Below, in pieces: positions 48,599 through 57,953 of a DNA stretch of 64,000 nucleotides. The stretch is taken from assembly GCA_021202895.1 (NCBI GenBank), contig JAJQCE010000030.1, forward strand, positions 1 through 64,000, given 5' to 3'. This DNA comes from Ruminococcus sp. (GTDB lineage Bacteria; Bacillota; Clostridia; Oscillospirales; Ruminococcaceae). A program made the translations under genes and the position numbers. Numbering within the stretch: the first letter of the stretch is position 1; each line of letters begins with the position of its first letter. Under the pieces are notes generated by a model, which worked only from the letters and a program-made list of their open reading frames with translations, had not been told where the DNA came from and searched no databases.

Positions 48599-48963
48599 TC
48601 GGCTTGATTTTGGCGCAAAAAAATAATGCTCATTAGTTTTTCGGCATTGCAATGAGCATTATGTATAGAAATTATGAAAGGAATTAGAAATCCTGAATTA
48701 TTCGTATAAAAATCTCGGCGTTTGCGATTTGCGTCAAAGTTCAGAAAATTTATCTAAGAATCTACAGCTTAAAATGTAAATTCATAAGAGGGGGAAGATA
48801 TCATTTCCTGAACTCCAACCTAAATCGTCATAAAGAACAATCTGATTTCCTTATGTACTTATGCTAACATTCCAGTGTGAACCGAATATGAACTATGGGA
48901 AGAAATATTTTTTTGTTACAAATATTTTTCAGAAAATTCATATTTGCAAGAGGAAGGTAAAAA
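48599..48963. other. Intergenic region before the two-component system
   Basis: A/T-rich, 365 nt. It holds one strong hairpin (48624-48663). No consensus sigma-A promoter could be placed with confidence for the response regulator gene, and no coding frame is supported. The start of the regulator is preceded by AGAGGAAGG. Confidence 0.5.
48624..48663. repeat. Perfect 12-bp inverted repeat after the lipoprotein gene
   Basis: ATAATGCTCATT (48624-48635) and AATGAGCATTAT (48652-48663) around a 16-nt loop. No T-tract follows on the plus strand; on the minus strand a run TTTTTTTG follows. It may be a terminator for antisense transcription or an mRNA end-protecting hairpin. Confidence 0.6.
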
Positions 48964-49644
48964 ATGTTTTCAATTCTGGTAGTAGAGGATGACAAAAATC
49001 TGCGCAAGCTTATGTGTGCGGCGCTTAAGCAGAATGGCTATATGCCGTATCCTGCCGTTGACGGCTTTGAAGCGCTTGACGAGATGGACAAGGTTTCTGT
49101 TGACCTGATTATTTCAGATATAATGATGCCGAACATGGACGGCTATGAGCTTGTCGAGCAGCTGAGAAACGCAGGCTTTGATATGCCCGTGCTTTTTGTC
49201 ACGGCAAAGGATTCGTTTAAGGATAAGCAGCGTGGGTTTATGCTTGGAGTTGACGACTATATGGTAAAGCCTATAAATATAGATGAGATGATTCTGCGAG
49301 TGGGTGCGCTTTTGAGAAGAGCTAAGCTTGCGGTTGAGAAAATTCTTACAGTCGGAAGCTGCACGCTTAATTATGACGCTTTCACAGTTTCCTTTGACGG
49401 TAAGCAGGGAGAAACGATACCTAACAAGGAGTTTATGCTTTTGTTCAAGCTGTTGTCCTATCCTGAGCAGATTTTTACAAGGCGGCAGCTTTTGGATGAG
49501 CTGTGGGGGCTTGAAGCGGAATCGGACGAGCGCACTGTGGACGTTCATATAAAGCGTCTACGCGAACGCTTTATACCTAACGATGACTTTGACATAGTGA
49601 CTGTCAGGGGATTAGGCTATAAGGCGGTGCCTACGGTGAAATAA
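48964..49644 (+). CDS. OmpR/PhoB-type response regulator
   Basis: 226-residue DNA-binding regulator. Receiver domain with acidic pocket VVEDD, phosphoacceptor Asp52 in ISDIMMPNMDG, the Thr in FVTAKD and Lys in MVKP. The winged-helix effector domain has TIPNKEFMLLFKLLSYPEQIFTRRQLLDELWG and the final VDVHIKRLRERF plus VRGLGYKAV. The start follows GGAAGG. Its partner kinase begins 22 nt later. The target genes are unknown; the adjacent lipoprotein is a candidate by position. Confidence 0.95.
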   Translation: MFSILVVEDDKNLRKLMCAALKQNGYMPYPAVDGFEALDEMDKVSVDLIISDIMMPNMDGYELVEQLRNAGFDMPVLFVTAKDSFKDKQRGFMLGVDDYMVKPINIDEMILRVGALLRRAKLAVEKILTVGSCTLNYDAFTVSFDGKQGETIPNKEFMLLFKLLSYPEQIFTRRQLLDELWGLEAESDERTVDVHIKRLRERFIPNDDFDIVTVRGLGYKAVPTVK

Positions 49645-49666
49645 TTTAGGAAAGGAAAGGCGCAAA

Positions 49667-50974
49667 ATGAAGCTTTCACTGCAATTTAAATTTGCGATAT
49701 GTTTTTTCGCCGTAATGCTTGCATCTGCTGTTATCTCGCTTACGGTGCTGGTTCTGATTATGCGCCCAGTAATTATACAGAATAGCCAGACGCAGATTCT
49801 CTCTATTGTAAACTCAATGAAGCAGCTCGAAAAGTTGGAAATGTTTACTAATAAAGAGATAATATCCTTATGTGTAACTGACGATTCCCAAGTCCAAACG
49901 CTTGAGCCTAAGAGCACGAAGTATTATCTGGTAAAAATTGAAGCGGCGGAGCAAAACTGTTATTTTGAGCAGGACGGAATCATTCCCTCTATAACGGGAT
50001 ATACAGTGGTAAATGACGAGTATATAAAGATAAACGCCGCATATACCGAGGATTTTTATTTGATTGCGTTCTTTATAATTGCAATAACGCTTATTGCTTG
50101 TATTGTAATAGGAACTTTGCTTACGACTCTTGTCAGCAGTGGTATTTTAAAGCCGATAAGGAATCTTTCTGCGGCGACTAACCTTGTAGCGAGAGGAAAT
50201 TTCAAGGTCAGAGTACCTGTGCCGAGAGACCGCGACTGTGCGGTTCTGACTAAGAACTTTAATAAGATGACTGAGGAGCTTTCAGGAATAGAAACGCTCA
50301 GAGGAGATTTTATAAGCAACGTTTCGCATGAGTTTAAAACTCCTCTTGCTTCAATTCAGGGCTTTGCGAAGCTGCTTGATGACGAGAGCATTTCTGAGGA
50401 GGAGAGAAAGGAATACACGGCGGTAATTATAAGCGAAACCGAGCGGCTTTCGAGGCTTACTAGCGATATTTTAAAGCTTTCAAAGCTTGAAAATCAAAAG
50501 ACGATTGTTGACAAAAAACGTTTTTCAATTGACGAGCAGATTCGCAAAATTTTGCTTGTGCTTGAGCCAGAATGGACGAAAAAGAATATTGAGATGGACA
50601 TAAGTCTTGATGATGTTTACTACTTTGGCAACGAGGAGCTTATGGCGCAGATATGGCAGAACGTCATAAATAATGCTATAAAATTTACACCTAAAGATGG
50701 AAAAATAGGCGTAAAACTTTTCTGCACGGAATCGAATATCACTGTAAAGATTTCCGACAGCGGTCCGACAATCGACCCTGACACAGCAGAGAAGATTTTC
50801 GATAAGTTTTATCAGGGCGATCGTTCGAGAAAAACCGAGGGAAACGGACTGGGACTTGCTCTGGTAAAGAGAATAGTGGATCTTTGCAATGGTAAAATTT
50901 ATATGGAAAATATGTATGACGGCGGCGTCTGCTTTGTAATTGAGCTGCCATATGTAATCGGCGACATGATGTGA
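49667..50974 (+). CDS. Membrane histidine kinase
   Basis: 435-residue sensor kinase. Membrane helices at ~8-32 and ~131-157 flank an extracellular sensor of about 100 residues. A HAMP linker (~158-210) follows, then the dimerisation domain with phosphoacceptor His221 (SNVSHEFKTPLASIQGF) and the ATPase domain with N-box NVINNAIKFTP, DSGPTIDPDTAEKIFDKF and the lid GNGLGLALVKRIV. The G1 box reads DSGPTID, with Pro-Thr in place of the usual Gly-Ile/Pro, a mild departure. GGAAAGG precedes the start. It pairs with the response regulator just upstream. Confidence 0.95.
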   Translation: MKLSLQFKFAICFFAVMLASAVISLTVLVLIMRPVIIQNSQTQILSIVNSMKQLEKLEMFTNKEIISLCVTDDSQVQTLEPKSTKYYLVKIEAAEQNCYFEQDGIIPSITGYTVVNDEYIKINAAYTEDFYLIAFFIIAITLIACIVIGTLLTTLVSSGILKPIRNLSAATNLVARGNFKVRVPVPRDRDCAVLTKNFNKMTEELSGIETLRGDFISNVSHEFKTPLASIQGFAKLLDDESISEEERKEYTAVIISETERLSRLTSDILKLSKLENQKTIVDKKRFSIDEQIRKILLVLEPEWTKKNIEMDISLDDVYYFGNEELMAQIWQNVINNAIKFTPKDGKIGVKLFCTESNITVKISDSGPTIDPDTAEKIFDKFYQGDRSRKTEGNGLGLALVKRIVDLCNGKIYMENMYDGGVCFVIELPYVIGDMM

Positions 50975-50987
50975 TTGAGCAGATGTG

Positions 50988-51027
50988 AAAGCTGCACAGT
51001 GCATTTGTGTGGGATTGTGGCAGCTTT
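50988..51027 (+). terminator. Hairpin, probable terminator of the two-component operon
   Basis: AAAGCTGC (50988-50995) pairs with GCAGCTTT (51020-51027) around a 24-nt loop; the following A3T4 is a weak tract. Confidence 0.5.
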
Positions 51028-51064
51028 AAATTTTAAATTTGTGTAAATTTTATCTGATTTACGC

Positions 51065-51093
51065 TTGACAAGCTAAAGAGTGTGTGATATAAT
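51065..51093 (+). promoter_or_regulatory. Sigma-A promoter of rpmE
   Basis: TTGACA (51065-51070), 17 nt, TATAAT (51088-51093). A ~130-nt leader follows; with GCGCTTAGGCGCC near 51200 it may act as an L31-type leader, not confirmed. Confidence 0.88.
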
Positions 51094-51228
51094 ATTTAAG
51101 CCGTGTAATATATACAGCATAACAAGATTACTACATAGAACTACTGTCTTGACATTAAATTGATGGGCTTCTATGACTTCATACAATTTCTGCGCTTAGG
51201 CGCCATGTTTGGAAGGAGGAAATAAGAG

Positions 51229-51429
51229 ATGAGAGAAGGGATTCATCCTAAGTACGAGGAAACTACAATTACCTGCGAATGTGGAAATGTAATTCATACC
51301 CGCTCCACAAAGAAGGATATAAGAGTAGAAACTTGCTCAAAGTGCCATCCGTTCTTTACAGGAAAGCAGAAGCTTGTTGATACTGGAGGACGTGTTGACA
51401 GATTCAAGAAGAGATTTAACCTCGACTAA
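51229..51429 (+). CDS. rpmE: 50S ribosomal protein L31 (zinc-type)
   Basis: 66-residue large-subunit protein. The Cys residues CECGN and CSKCH are the zinc-binding pattern of the C+ form of L31, and [19 protein letters not shown] and KRFNLD at the ends are typical. GGAAGGAGG lies just upstream. Own promoter, leader and terminator make it monocistronic. Zinc-type L31 is replaced by a zinc-free paralogue under zinc shortage in some Firmicutes; no such paralogue is in this window. Confidence 0.96.
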   Translation: MREGIHPKYEETTITCECGNVIHTRSTKKDIRVETCSKCHPFFTGKQKLVDTGGRVDRFKKRFNLD

Positions 51430-51436
51430 TGGCTAT

Positions 51437-51465
51437 AGAGCGGCGAATTTCTGCCGCTCTTTTTG
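51437..51465 (+). terminator. Hairpin terminator of rpmE
   Basis: AGAGCGGC (51437-51444) pairs with GCCGCTCT (51453-51460), then TTTTG. Confidence 0.85.
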
Positions 51466-51560
51466 TATCTTAAGTGAATTGTGCTTAAAGGAGCGGATTT
51501 AATTTCGCTTATTTTTTGATTAAATTTTGTCGTATTATCACGAAAAGAGGATATAATATA

Positions 51561-52193
51561 ATGTCAAACGAAAGCGGATACCGCACTGTTTCTGCGCCTG
51601 CATCGGCACAGCTTGAGGAAAAGCGTTCACGGTTTATAGCGCAAATTATGCCTGTTAAAACCGAGAGCGAGGCGGTTGATTTTATAAATAAGGTGAAGAG
51701 CGAAAACCGAAAGGCAAGGCATAACGTTTACGCTTATCTTTTGCGTGAGAGAAATATAAGCCGCTACAGCGATGACGGAGAACCGCAGGGCACAGGCGGA
51801 GTGCCTGTGCTAGAAACGCTCAAGGGGGCGGAGCTTGTTGATGTCTGCGTGGTGGTTACACGCTACTTTGGTGGCGTGCTGCTTGGTACGGGCGGTCTGG
51901 TCAGAGCGTACTCTGGAGCGTGCAGACTGGCAGTTGAAGCGGCTGATGTAATGATTATGAAACGCTGCTCAAAATTTACCGTGAGATGCGGCTATAATCT
52001 TTACGGCAAAATACAGAGCCTTGCGGAGGAATTTGGCGCAAAAATTGTTTCTGAGGATTTTTCAGACGCAGTGAAGCTTTGCATTATTGTTGAATCAGGA
52101 AGCTCAAGAAAATTTGAGGAGAAAATTACAAATGCTGCAAATGGCAGGCTGGAGCTTGAAGAAATAGTAGATTTGTACGAAAATTTCGCTTGA
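51561..52193 (+). CDS. YigZ/IMPACT family protein (UPF0029)
   Basis: 210-residue cytoplasmic protein with the UPF0029 domain: EEKRSRFIAQIMPV, AYLLRERNISRYSDDGEPQGTGG and VVVTRYFGGVLLGTGGLVRAYS, then a C-terminal ferredoxin-like EF-G domain-IV-type segment. Eukaryotic IMPACT binds GCN1; the bacterial role is unclear but probably ribosome-linked. The ATG at 51561 follows GAGG; an upstream in-frame start at 51516 has no ribosome site. It lies 110 nt before dgt. Confidence 0.92.
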   Translation: MSNESGYRTVSAPASAQLEEKRSRFIAQIMPVKTESEAVDFINKVKSENRKARHNVYAYLLRERNISRYSDDGEPQGTGGVPVLETLKGAELVDVCVVVTRYFGGVLLGTGGLVRAYSGACRLAVEAADVMIMKRCSKFTVRCGYNLYGKIQSLAEEFGAKIVSEDFSDAVKLCIIVESGSSRKFEEKITNAANGRLELEEIVDLYENFA

Positions 52194-52302
52194 AATTTGT
52201 GCAAATGCACGAAATTTTTCAAAAAAGCAAAAATAAAAAAGGGGATTTTAAAGCGCAAATTGTATAATAATATAGTAATGGTTTGATTAGGAGGTGTTTA
52301 AG

Positions 52303-53298
52303 TTGCTGCCGAGAGAAAATTATGAAAGAATAGAGCGTCAGATTTTGTGCGAGGCAGCGTGTTTGTCGACGCAAACAAGAGGCAGGGAACGTCCTTTAAG
52401 ACCGTGCGATCTGAGAACGGAGTTTCAGCGTGATAGGGATAAGATAATTCACTGCAATTCTTTCAGACGGCTTAAATCAAAGACACAGGTTTTCTTAAGT
52501 CCTGAGGGAGATCACTACAGGACAAGACTTACTCACACTCTTGAGGTAGGACAGATTGCAAGGACGATTGCAAGAGCTATGAGTCTGAACGAGGACTTAA
52601 CTGAAGCGATAGCAATGGGACATGATCTGGGACACACTCCTTTTGGTCACGCAGGAGAGCGCGCACTTGACAGAATATCTCCGAATGGCTTTAAGCATTA
52701 TGAACAGGGAGTCAGGGTTGTGAGGTTTATAGAGAATGACGGCAGAGGTCTGAATCTGACATATGAGGTGCGTGATGGGATTTTAAAGCACACCAACGGT
52801 ATAGCCGAAACCAAGGAGGGCTTGGTGGTTCGCTTTGCGGACGTTATCGCTTATTTAAATCACGATATAGACGATGCGATAAGAGCAAATATCCTGAGAG
52901 AGAGCGATATTCCTGATGAAATTACAGAGGTGCTTGGACATTCAAAATCGGAGAGAATCACTACTCTGGTTACCGATCTGATTTCAAACGGAGTTTACAG
53001 AATGGAGTATTCCAGCGGCATTGACAGAGCCTACCGTGCGCTTAAGGATTTTATGTTTGACAGGGTTTACAGAAATCCTAGCTGCAAGTCGGAGGAAAAG
53101 AAGATTTACTCTATGTTCTGCGGACTTTACGACCATTATTATAAAAATATAAACGAGTTGCCTGATGTTTACAAAATGCTTGCGGAGCGTGACGGAAAGG
53201 AAACGGCGGTCTGCGATTACATAGCGGGGATGTCAGATAAATATGCGGCGGACGAGTATGTGAAAATATTTATCCCTGCCGCCTGGAGCAAAAGATGA
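52303..53298 (+). CDS. dgt: Deoxyguanosinetriphosphate triphosphohydrolase-like protein
   Basis: HD-superfamily dNTP triphosphohydrolase controlling nucleotide pools. 331 residues. The metal-binding HD signature is complete: RTRLTHTLEVGQIART supplies the first His, GHDLGHTPFGHAGE the His-Asp pair, and VRFADVIAYLNHDIDDA the last Asp. The start is taken as TTG at 52303, 8 nt after AGGAGG; a GTG at 52294 abuts that site. The dgt-dnaG-rpoD order is common in Clostridia. dnaG begins 15 nt downstream, so the three are one operon. Confidence 0.92.
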   Translation: MLPRENYERIERQILCEAACLSTQTRGRERPLRPCDLRTEFQRDRDKIIHCNSFRRLKSKTQVFLSPEGDHYRTRLTHTLEVGQIARTIARAMSLNEDLTEAIAMGHDLGHTPFGHAGERALDRISPNGFKHYEQGVRVVRFIENDGRGLNLTYEVRDGILKHTNGIAETKEGLVVRFADVIAYLNHDIDDAIRANILRESDIPDEITEVLGHSKSERITTLVTDLISNGVYRMEYSSGIDRAYRALKDFMFDRVYRNPSCKSEEKKIYSMFCGLYDHYYKNINELPDVYKMLAERDGKETAVCDYIAGMSDKYAADEYVKIFIPAAWSKR

Positions 53299-53313
53299 TG
53301 AAAGGAGAAGATT

Positions 53314-55086
53314 ATGCCTTTTCCTATAGATTTTTTGGAGCGGCTTAAAGCGGCTAATCCTATTGCCGAGGTTATGAGCGAATATGTTAGCACAAAGCGT
53401 TCGGGACGTGATTATGTCTGCCTTTGTCCGTTCCACAATGAAAAAACTGCGTCCTGCTATATTCATCCTGACGAGGGGTATTTCCATTGCTTTGGCTGCA
53501 ACGCAGGCGGAGATGTGATTACCTTTACGATGAAATATCATAATCTTGAGTATTCGGACGCTGTGAAGCTTTTGGCTGAACGTGCGAATATTGAGATGCC
53601 GATTGAAAGCTATTCGCCTTTAGCCGCAAGCGGAATGCAGACGAGAAAGCGGCTGTATGCGATGAACAAGGATGCAGCGAGGTTTTTCTACAAGCAGCTT
53701 TCCTCTGAGGAGGGCAGAGCCTGTGTGAGGTATTTGAGAGGCGTCAGAGGACTAAGCGTGGAAACGATAAAGCGTTATGGAATGGGATATGCGCCGAACA
53801 GCTGGAGTACTCTTAAAAACCACATGACTGGACTAGGCTACAGCGAAAAGGAGCTTGAGCAGGGCGGACTTATCTCACGTTCTAAAAATAATACGAAAAA
53901 AACCTTTGATTTTTTCGTCAACCGCGCGATGTTTCCGTTTATAGACCTGACTGGAAATATTGTAGGCTTCGGCGGAAGAACTATAGGTGATGATAAAAGA
54001 AAATATGTCAACACCAAGGACACGCCTGTTTATAACAAAAACAAGTTTTTGTTTTCTATGAATATAGCTAAAAATGCGGCTGTTAAGAGTGGGAAGATTT
54101 TGCTTTGCGAGGGCAATCTGGACGTTATTACTCTTGCGCAGGCTGGCTTTGAAAACGCCGTGGCTTCATGTGGCACTGCGCTTACGCCTGAACAGGCAAA
54201 GCTCATTTCAAATTACGCTAAAGAGGTTGTAATATGCTATGATTCCGATGAGGCGGGACAAAAGGCGTCGGCAAGAGCGGTTGAGATTCTGGATCAGGCA
54301 GGGCTTAAAATCACTGTGGCGCAGTTCAGCGGCGCAAAGGATCCAGACGAGTACATAAAAAGCTTTGGTGCGGCAGCGTTTGGAGTTGTTATAGACGAAG
54401 CGGTTGACGCTGTAAATTATGAGCTTAACAAGGCAAAAGCGAAAGTGAATATGGAAACCTCCGCAGGCAAGACGGCGTATAAGGACGAGGCTGTGAAAAT
54501 TGCGGCGGATATTGATTCCCCAGTGGAGCGTGAGCTTTACTGTCGTCAGATTGCCAAGGAGCTTGACGTTTCGTTTGCTTCCTTTGACGAGGAGGTAAAG
54601 AGCACGCTGAGGAAAAGGGCAAATTTCAGGCGCAAAAAGCAGACTCAGGATATGCTGAGCTTTGCCGACAAACGAGACCCTGTAAATACTCAGGCGAGGC
54701 AGTATCACAGCGAGGCTAATTTTGAGGAAATAATAATCAGCTATCTCTATAATAACCATGATTTTTACGAAACGGCAGTGAAAAGCCTGCCGCCTGCAAG
54801 CTTTGTCACTGAGTTTAACAGGAAAGTGTATGAGTATATTCTCAACGCCCTGGAGAACGAGGGCGACTGCTCAATTAGTGCGATGAACGAAGCCTTTAGT
54901 CCTGATGAAATGGGAGCAATCACGAGAATTGTCGGACGGGCGAAGGCGGAGAGCTTTAATGAAAAGGTTGCGCTGGGCAGCATAGAACGCTTGACGAGCT
55001 TTGCACCTAAGCAGGATGCAGGGAATATGTCAAACGAGGATTTCGTTAAGTATACGGAAAATTTAAAGCATAAAAAGAACGGCTGA
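53314..55086 (+). CDS. dnaG: DNA primase
   Basis: Synthesises RNA primers for chromosomal replication. 590 residues: the N-terminal zinc domain (CPFHNEKTASCYIHPDEGYF then HCFGC, CHC2 type) to ~100, the catalytic core with the TOPRIM domain (LLCEGNLDVITLAQAG; YDSDEAGQKA), and a C-terminal DnaB-binding helical region. The usual EGYMDVI motif reads EGNLDVI, a conservative variant that keeps the catalytic Glu. AAAGGAG precedes the ATG. It sits between dgt and rpoD in the classical macromolecular-synthesis arrangement. Confidence 0.96.
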   Translation: MPFPIDFLERLKAANPIAEVMSEYVSTKRSGRDYVCLCPFHNEKTASCYIHPDEGYFHCFGCNAGGDVITFTMKYHNLEYSDAVKLLAERANIEMPIESYSPLAASGMQTRKRLYAMNKDAARFFYKQLSSEEGRACVRYLRGVRGLSVETIKRYGMGYAPNSWSTLKNHMTGLGYSEKELEQGGLISRSKNNTKKTFDFFVNRAMFPFIDLTGNIVGFGGRTIGDDKRKYVNTKDTPVYNKNKFLFSMNIAKNAAVKSGKILLCEGNLDVITLAQAGFENAVASCGTALTPEQAKLISNYAKEVVICYDSDEAGQKASARAVEILDQAGLKITVAQFSGAKDPDEYIKSFGAAAFGVVIDEAVDAVNYELNKAKAKVNMETSAGKTAYKDEAVKIAADIDSPVERELYCRQIAKELDVSFASFDEEVKSTLRKRANFRRKKQTQDMLSFADKRDPVNTQARQYHSEANFEEIIISYLYNNHDFYETAVKSLPPASFVTEFNRKVYEYILNALENEGDCSISAMNEAFSPDEMGAITRIVGRAKAESFNEKVALGSIERLTSFAPKQDAGNMSNEDFVKYTENLKHKKNG

Positions 55087-55107
55087 AAATATATGGAGGG
55101 TGTAAAA

Positions 55108-56205
55108 ATGGATAAGAAAAGCATAATTGACGGGCTTATCGAGCAGGGAAAAAACAAGGGAAAGCTTACGGCAAAGGAGATTAACGACGCTATGGAAAGG
55201 GTTAATTTTGACGTAGAGCAGATTGACAAGTTTTACGAAACCTGTGAAAATAATCATATCGAAATAATAGATGATATTCAGCCGGATGACGAGATGGATT
55301 TGGTGAATCCTGAGGAAGAAATTGCGCCAGAGGAGATTGACATAAGTCTTTCGACTGAGGGAATAGCTATAGATGATCCCGTAAAGATTTATCTCAAGGA
55401 AATCGGGCGTGTGCCGCTGCTCACTTCTGAAGAGGAGATTCAGCTTGCTGAAAAGATGGGAAGTGGAAATGAGGAAGAGGCTGCAAAGGCGAGAAAGCGT
55501 CTTGCGGAAGCTAATTTGCGTCTGGTTGTCTCTATCGCAAAGAAATACGTTGGCAGAGGAATGAGCTTTCTGGATCTTATCCAGGAGGGCAATATGGGAC
55601 TGATTAAAGCGGTGGAGAAGTACGACTACACTAAGGGCTTTAAGTTTTCTACCTATGCTACATGGTGGATCCGTCAGGCTATAACCAGAGCGATTGCGGA
55701 TCAGGCGAGAACTATTCGTATTCCTGTGCATATGGTTGAAACAATAACAAAGGTAAAGAAAGCGTCAAGCACATTGCTTCATCAGAACGGACATGATCCG
55801 ACGCCTGAAGAAATTGCGGAGTATCTCGATATGACAGTTGAAAGAGTGCGTGAAATACTGCGTATAGCGCAGGATCCTGTTTCTCTTGAAACGCCTATAG
55901 GCGAGGAGGAGGATTCGCATCTTGGCGATTTTATCCCCGATGAGGAAGCGCTTGCGCCTCAGGAGGCGGCTTCTCAGATAGCACTTAAGGAGCAGATAGA
56001 TCAGGTTTTGGGAACGCTTACCGAGCGTGAGGCAATGGTGCTTCGCTTGAGGTTCGGACTTATAGACGGCAGAGCAAGAACGCTTGAAGAGGTGGGACAG
56101 CAGTTTAGGGTTACACGGGAGAGAATCAGACAGATAGAGGCTAAGGCTTTGAGAAAGCTGCGGCATCCTAACAGAAGCGCTAAGGTTCAGGATTATCGCG
56201 ATTGA
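55108..56205 (+). CDS. rpoD: Primary sigma factor, sigma-A
   Basis: Housekeeping sigma factor that recognises the TTGACA-17-TATAAT promoters listed throughout this window. 365 residues, a short Firmicutes-type form with a small region 1.1 (~1-60). Region 1.2 ([17 protein letters not shown]), region 2 ([40 protein letters not shown]), region 3 and region 4 ([38 protein letters not shown]) are complete. The ATG at 55108 follows GGAGGG at 7 nt; a Met 15 nt earlier overlaps that site. It is 21 nt after dnaG. Confidence 0.97.
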   Translation: MDKKSIIDGLIEQGKNKGKLTAKEINDAMERVNFDVEQIDKFYETCENNHIEIIDDIQPDDEMDLVNPEEEIAPEEIDISLSTEGIAIDDPVKIYLKEIGRVPLLTSEEEIQLAEKMGSGNEEEAAKARKRLAEANLRLVVSIAKKYVGRGMSFLDLIQEGNMGLIKAVEKYDYTKGFKFSTYATWWIRQAITRAIADQARTIRIPVHMVETITKVKKASSTLLHQNGHDPTPEEIAEYLDMTVERVREILRIAQDPVSLETPIGEEEDSHLGDFIPDEEALAPQEAASQIALKEQIDQVLGTLTEREAMVLRLRFGLIDGRARTLEEVGQQFRVTRERIRQIEAKALRKLRHPNRSAKVQDYRD

Positions 56206-56232
56206 TTTTTCTTGAAAGGAAAAGGAAAAGGT

Positions 56233-56688
56233 ATGTATATAACATTGGAAACCGATTATGCAGTTAGAATAGTGTCTGTTCTGTGCATTGACGGAGGAAA
56301 AATCGACGCAAAGACCATCTCTGAAAGGTCGGGCGTTATGCTCAGATTTGCTCTTAAAATTTTGAGAAAGCTTGTTTCAGCGGATATAATAAAATCCTAC
56401 AAGGGCGCTCAGGGCGGCTATGAGATAAATCGTGATCCGTCTGAAATAACGCTTAGAATGGTTATTGAGGCTATTGAGGGTACATACTATTTTTCGAGAT
56501 GCTTGTCAGATGAAAAAGGTTGCAGCAGAGGCGCAGACGGAGCTTGTTGTTACCAGAGAGCGTTTGGAGAGATAACTAAAATGGTGAGAGAAAAGCTTGA
56601 CAGCTATAACTTTGCGGATATGATAAATCATTCCGAGGAGTTCAGGGAGCGATGCAATGAGCAAGAAGGAGCAGTTTCGGCTGAATGA
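56233..56688 (+). CDS. Rrf2-family transcriptional regulator
   Basis: 151-residue winged-helix regulator: MYITLETDYAVRIVSVLC, then the helix-turn-helix KTISERSGVMLRFALKILRKLVSADIIKSYKG and the Rrf2 signature AQGGYEINRDPSEIT. A Cys cluster (CLSDEKGCSRG and GACCYQ) at ~95-112 is in the place where IscR/NsrR/RsrR-type members hold an Fe-S cluster, so redox or iron-sulfur sensing is likely. The ATG at 56233 follows AAAGGAAAAGG; a TTG 21 nt earlier overlaps that site. It follows rpoD by 27 nt and overlaps the next gene by 32 nt. Confidence 0.9.
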   Translation: MYITLETDYAVRIVSVLCIDGGKIDAKTISERSGVMLRFALKILRKLVSADIIKSYKGAQGGYEINRDPSEITLRMVIEAIEGTYYFSRCLSDEKGCSRGADGACCYQRAFGEITKMVREKLDSYNFADMINHSEEFRERCNEQEGAVSAE

Positions 56689-57658
56689 TGATACTCAAAG
56701 AAAAATAAATGAGCAGTATTCTGGCTCAGACGGTAAAAGGGTGAGGAAAGTCAAGGTAAAGTCGGCGGATTTACCTTATGATGAGCTGCAGGTAAGCTAT
56801 AAAAGCAAGCGGAAAAGCCTGAAGAAAAGCTTTAGAAGAAAGCCTGAGCCCTATCTGGAAGAAGAACCGTACTATGCGGAAGCGGTTTACGAGGAATCGC
56901 CGAAGCGTAAAAAGCATAGAGTTAGAAAGCTTATTGTCGTTACGGCGATTGTCTGCGTGGTTGTTATACTTCTTAATATAGTGTTTTTCTATTATCGTGG
57001 GCAGATATGGTTTAACGAGCCTAGAAAGCGAGATTATCCCGTAAGAGGTGCGGCGGTGGATTCTGGTCTGGGAAAAATCGACTGGGAAATTTTTTCTCAG
57101 AACACGATAAGCTTTGTCTATGTCCGTGCGACTAAAGGTACTACGTCTATAGACGAACAGTTTAGCTCTAACCGCAAGGGAGCTGAAAAAACCGATTTGC
57201 TTGTGGGCTGCTATCATGAGTTTGAGTTTGGCTCTGACGGCGAAAAGCAGGCGGAGAATTTTATAGAGCAGTGCGGAGATCTCGGCGGTAATCTCAGACC
57301 GATGGTAAAGGTGACAACGTATGGTATTTACAATATCCATATGAAAAGCGCAGAGGACGTTAAGGAGAATCTCACAGAGTTTCTTGAAGCGATTAAGGAG
57401 GAGTACGGCAGAAATTGCGTTATAATGTGCGACTCAGCTTGCTATGAGAAATATATAGAACCGTATTTTGACGACTATTCGCTTTGGATCATGAGCCACT
57501 TCAGCGAGCCTGACGAGGAAAGCAACTGGGCATTGTGGGAATTTAATCCAAGAACTCGTACCAATGGATATGAGAACAGTAAGAAATATTTTGCTCTGAC
57601 TGTTTACCGCAAGGATAAGGATCTGGAAAATTTCAAGAAAAATTTTGTTATGGAATAG
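56657..57658 (+). CDS. Membrane-anchored GH25-like (lysozyme-type) protein
   Basis: 333 residues. A basic cytoplasmic N-terminus (~1-90), one membrane helix (LIVVTAIVCVVVILLNIVFFYY) and an extracellular GH25-type barrel starting RGAAVDSGLGKIDWEIF with ISFVYVRATKGTTSID and LLVGCYHEFEF. The first catalytic-site Asp (VDSG) and the central acidic residues are present, but the usual YHFxR reads YHEFEFG and the final conserved DLN-type Asp is not evident (TRTNGYENSKKYF). It may cut peptidoglycan or have become a binding domain. The start lies within the Rrf2 gene, ahead of its stop; GCAAGAAGGAG is internal, so the ribosome site is weak. A terminator follows. Confidence 0.8.
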   Translation: MSKKEQFRLNDDTQRKINEQYSGSDGKRVRKVKVKSADLPYDELQVSYKSKRKSLKKSFRRKPEPYLEEEPYYAEAVYEESPKRKKHRVRKLIVVTAIVCVVVILLNIVFFYYRGQIWFNEPRKRDYPVRGAAVDSGLGKIDWEIFSQNTISFVYVRATKGTTSIDEQFSSNRKGAEKTDLLVGCYHEFEFGSDGEKQAENFIEQCGDLGGNLRPMVKVTTYGIYNIHMKSAEDVKENLTEFLEAIKEEYGRNCVIMCDSACYEKYIEPYFDDYSLWIMSHFSEPDEESNWALWEFNPRTRTNGYENSKKYFALTVYRKDKDLENFKKNFVME

Positions 57659-57680
57659 ATAAATATTTAAGTATAAAACT

Positions 57681-57723
57681 ATTCCTTGAAGCTCCAGAAT
57701 GGAATTTCAAGGAATATTTTTTT
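57681..57723 (+). terminator. Hairpin terminator of the dgt-to-GH25 transcript
   Basis: ATTCCTTGAA (57681-57690) pairs with TTCAAGGAAT (57706-57715), then seven T residues. Confidence 0.88.
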
Positions 57724-57815
57724 ACAGTAAATTCCAAAAAAATAACATTTTATTCGCAAAATGAACATATATAAACAAGATTTTTTGTTCAATCCTACAA
57801 AGCTTAAATAAATGG

Positions 57816-57844
57816 TTGACAAATTTTTAGCAATAGTTTATAAT
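57816..57844 (+). promoter_or_regulatory. Sigma-A promoter of the MoxR gene
   Basis: TTGACA (57816-57821), 17 nt, TATAAT (57839-57844). About 105 nt of leader follow with no recognised motif. Confidence 0.9.
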
Positions 57845-57953
57845 ATAATTATGTGGAAAAATTCTCTGAAATCCCACTGCGATTTAAGCGGGAGGATTTT
57901 GGTGTAATCCAAATAAATGGTATTCCATTATTTTGTAACGGAGGAATGGTTTT

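Noticed and set aside
51100-51228. Known L31 leader RNA
   Set aside because: Position fits, but I could not identify the defining structure by eye, so only a possible leader is mentioned.
54208-54759. 183-codon minus-strand frame opposite dnaG
   Set aside because: Antisense shadow of the primase coding sequence, rich in Arg/Leu/Cys.
55063-55731. 222-codon minus-strand frame opposite rpoD
   Set aside because: Antisense to a highly conserved sigma factor gene, with no ribosome site or promoter.
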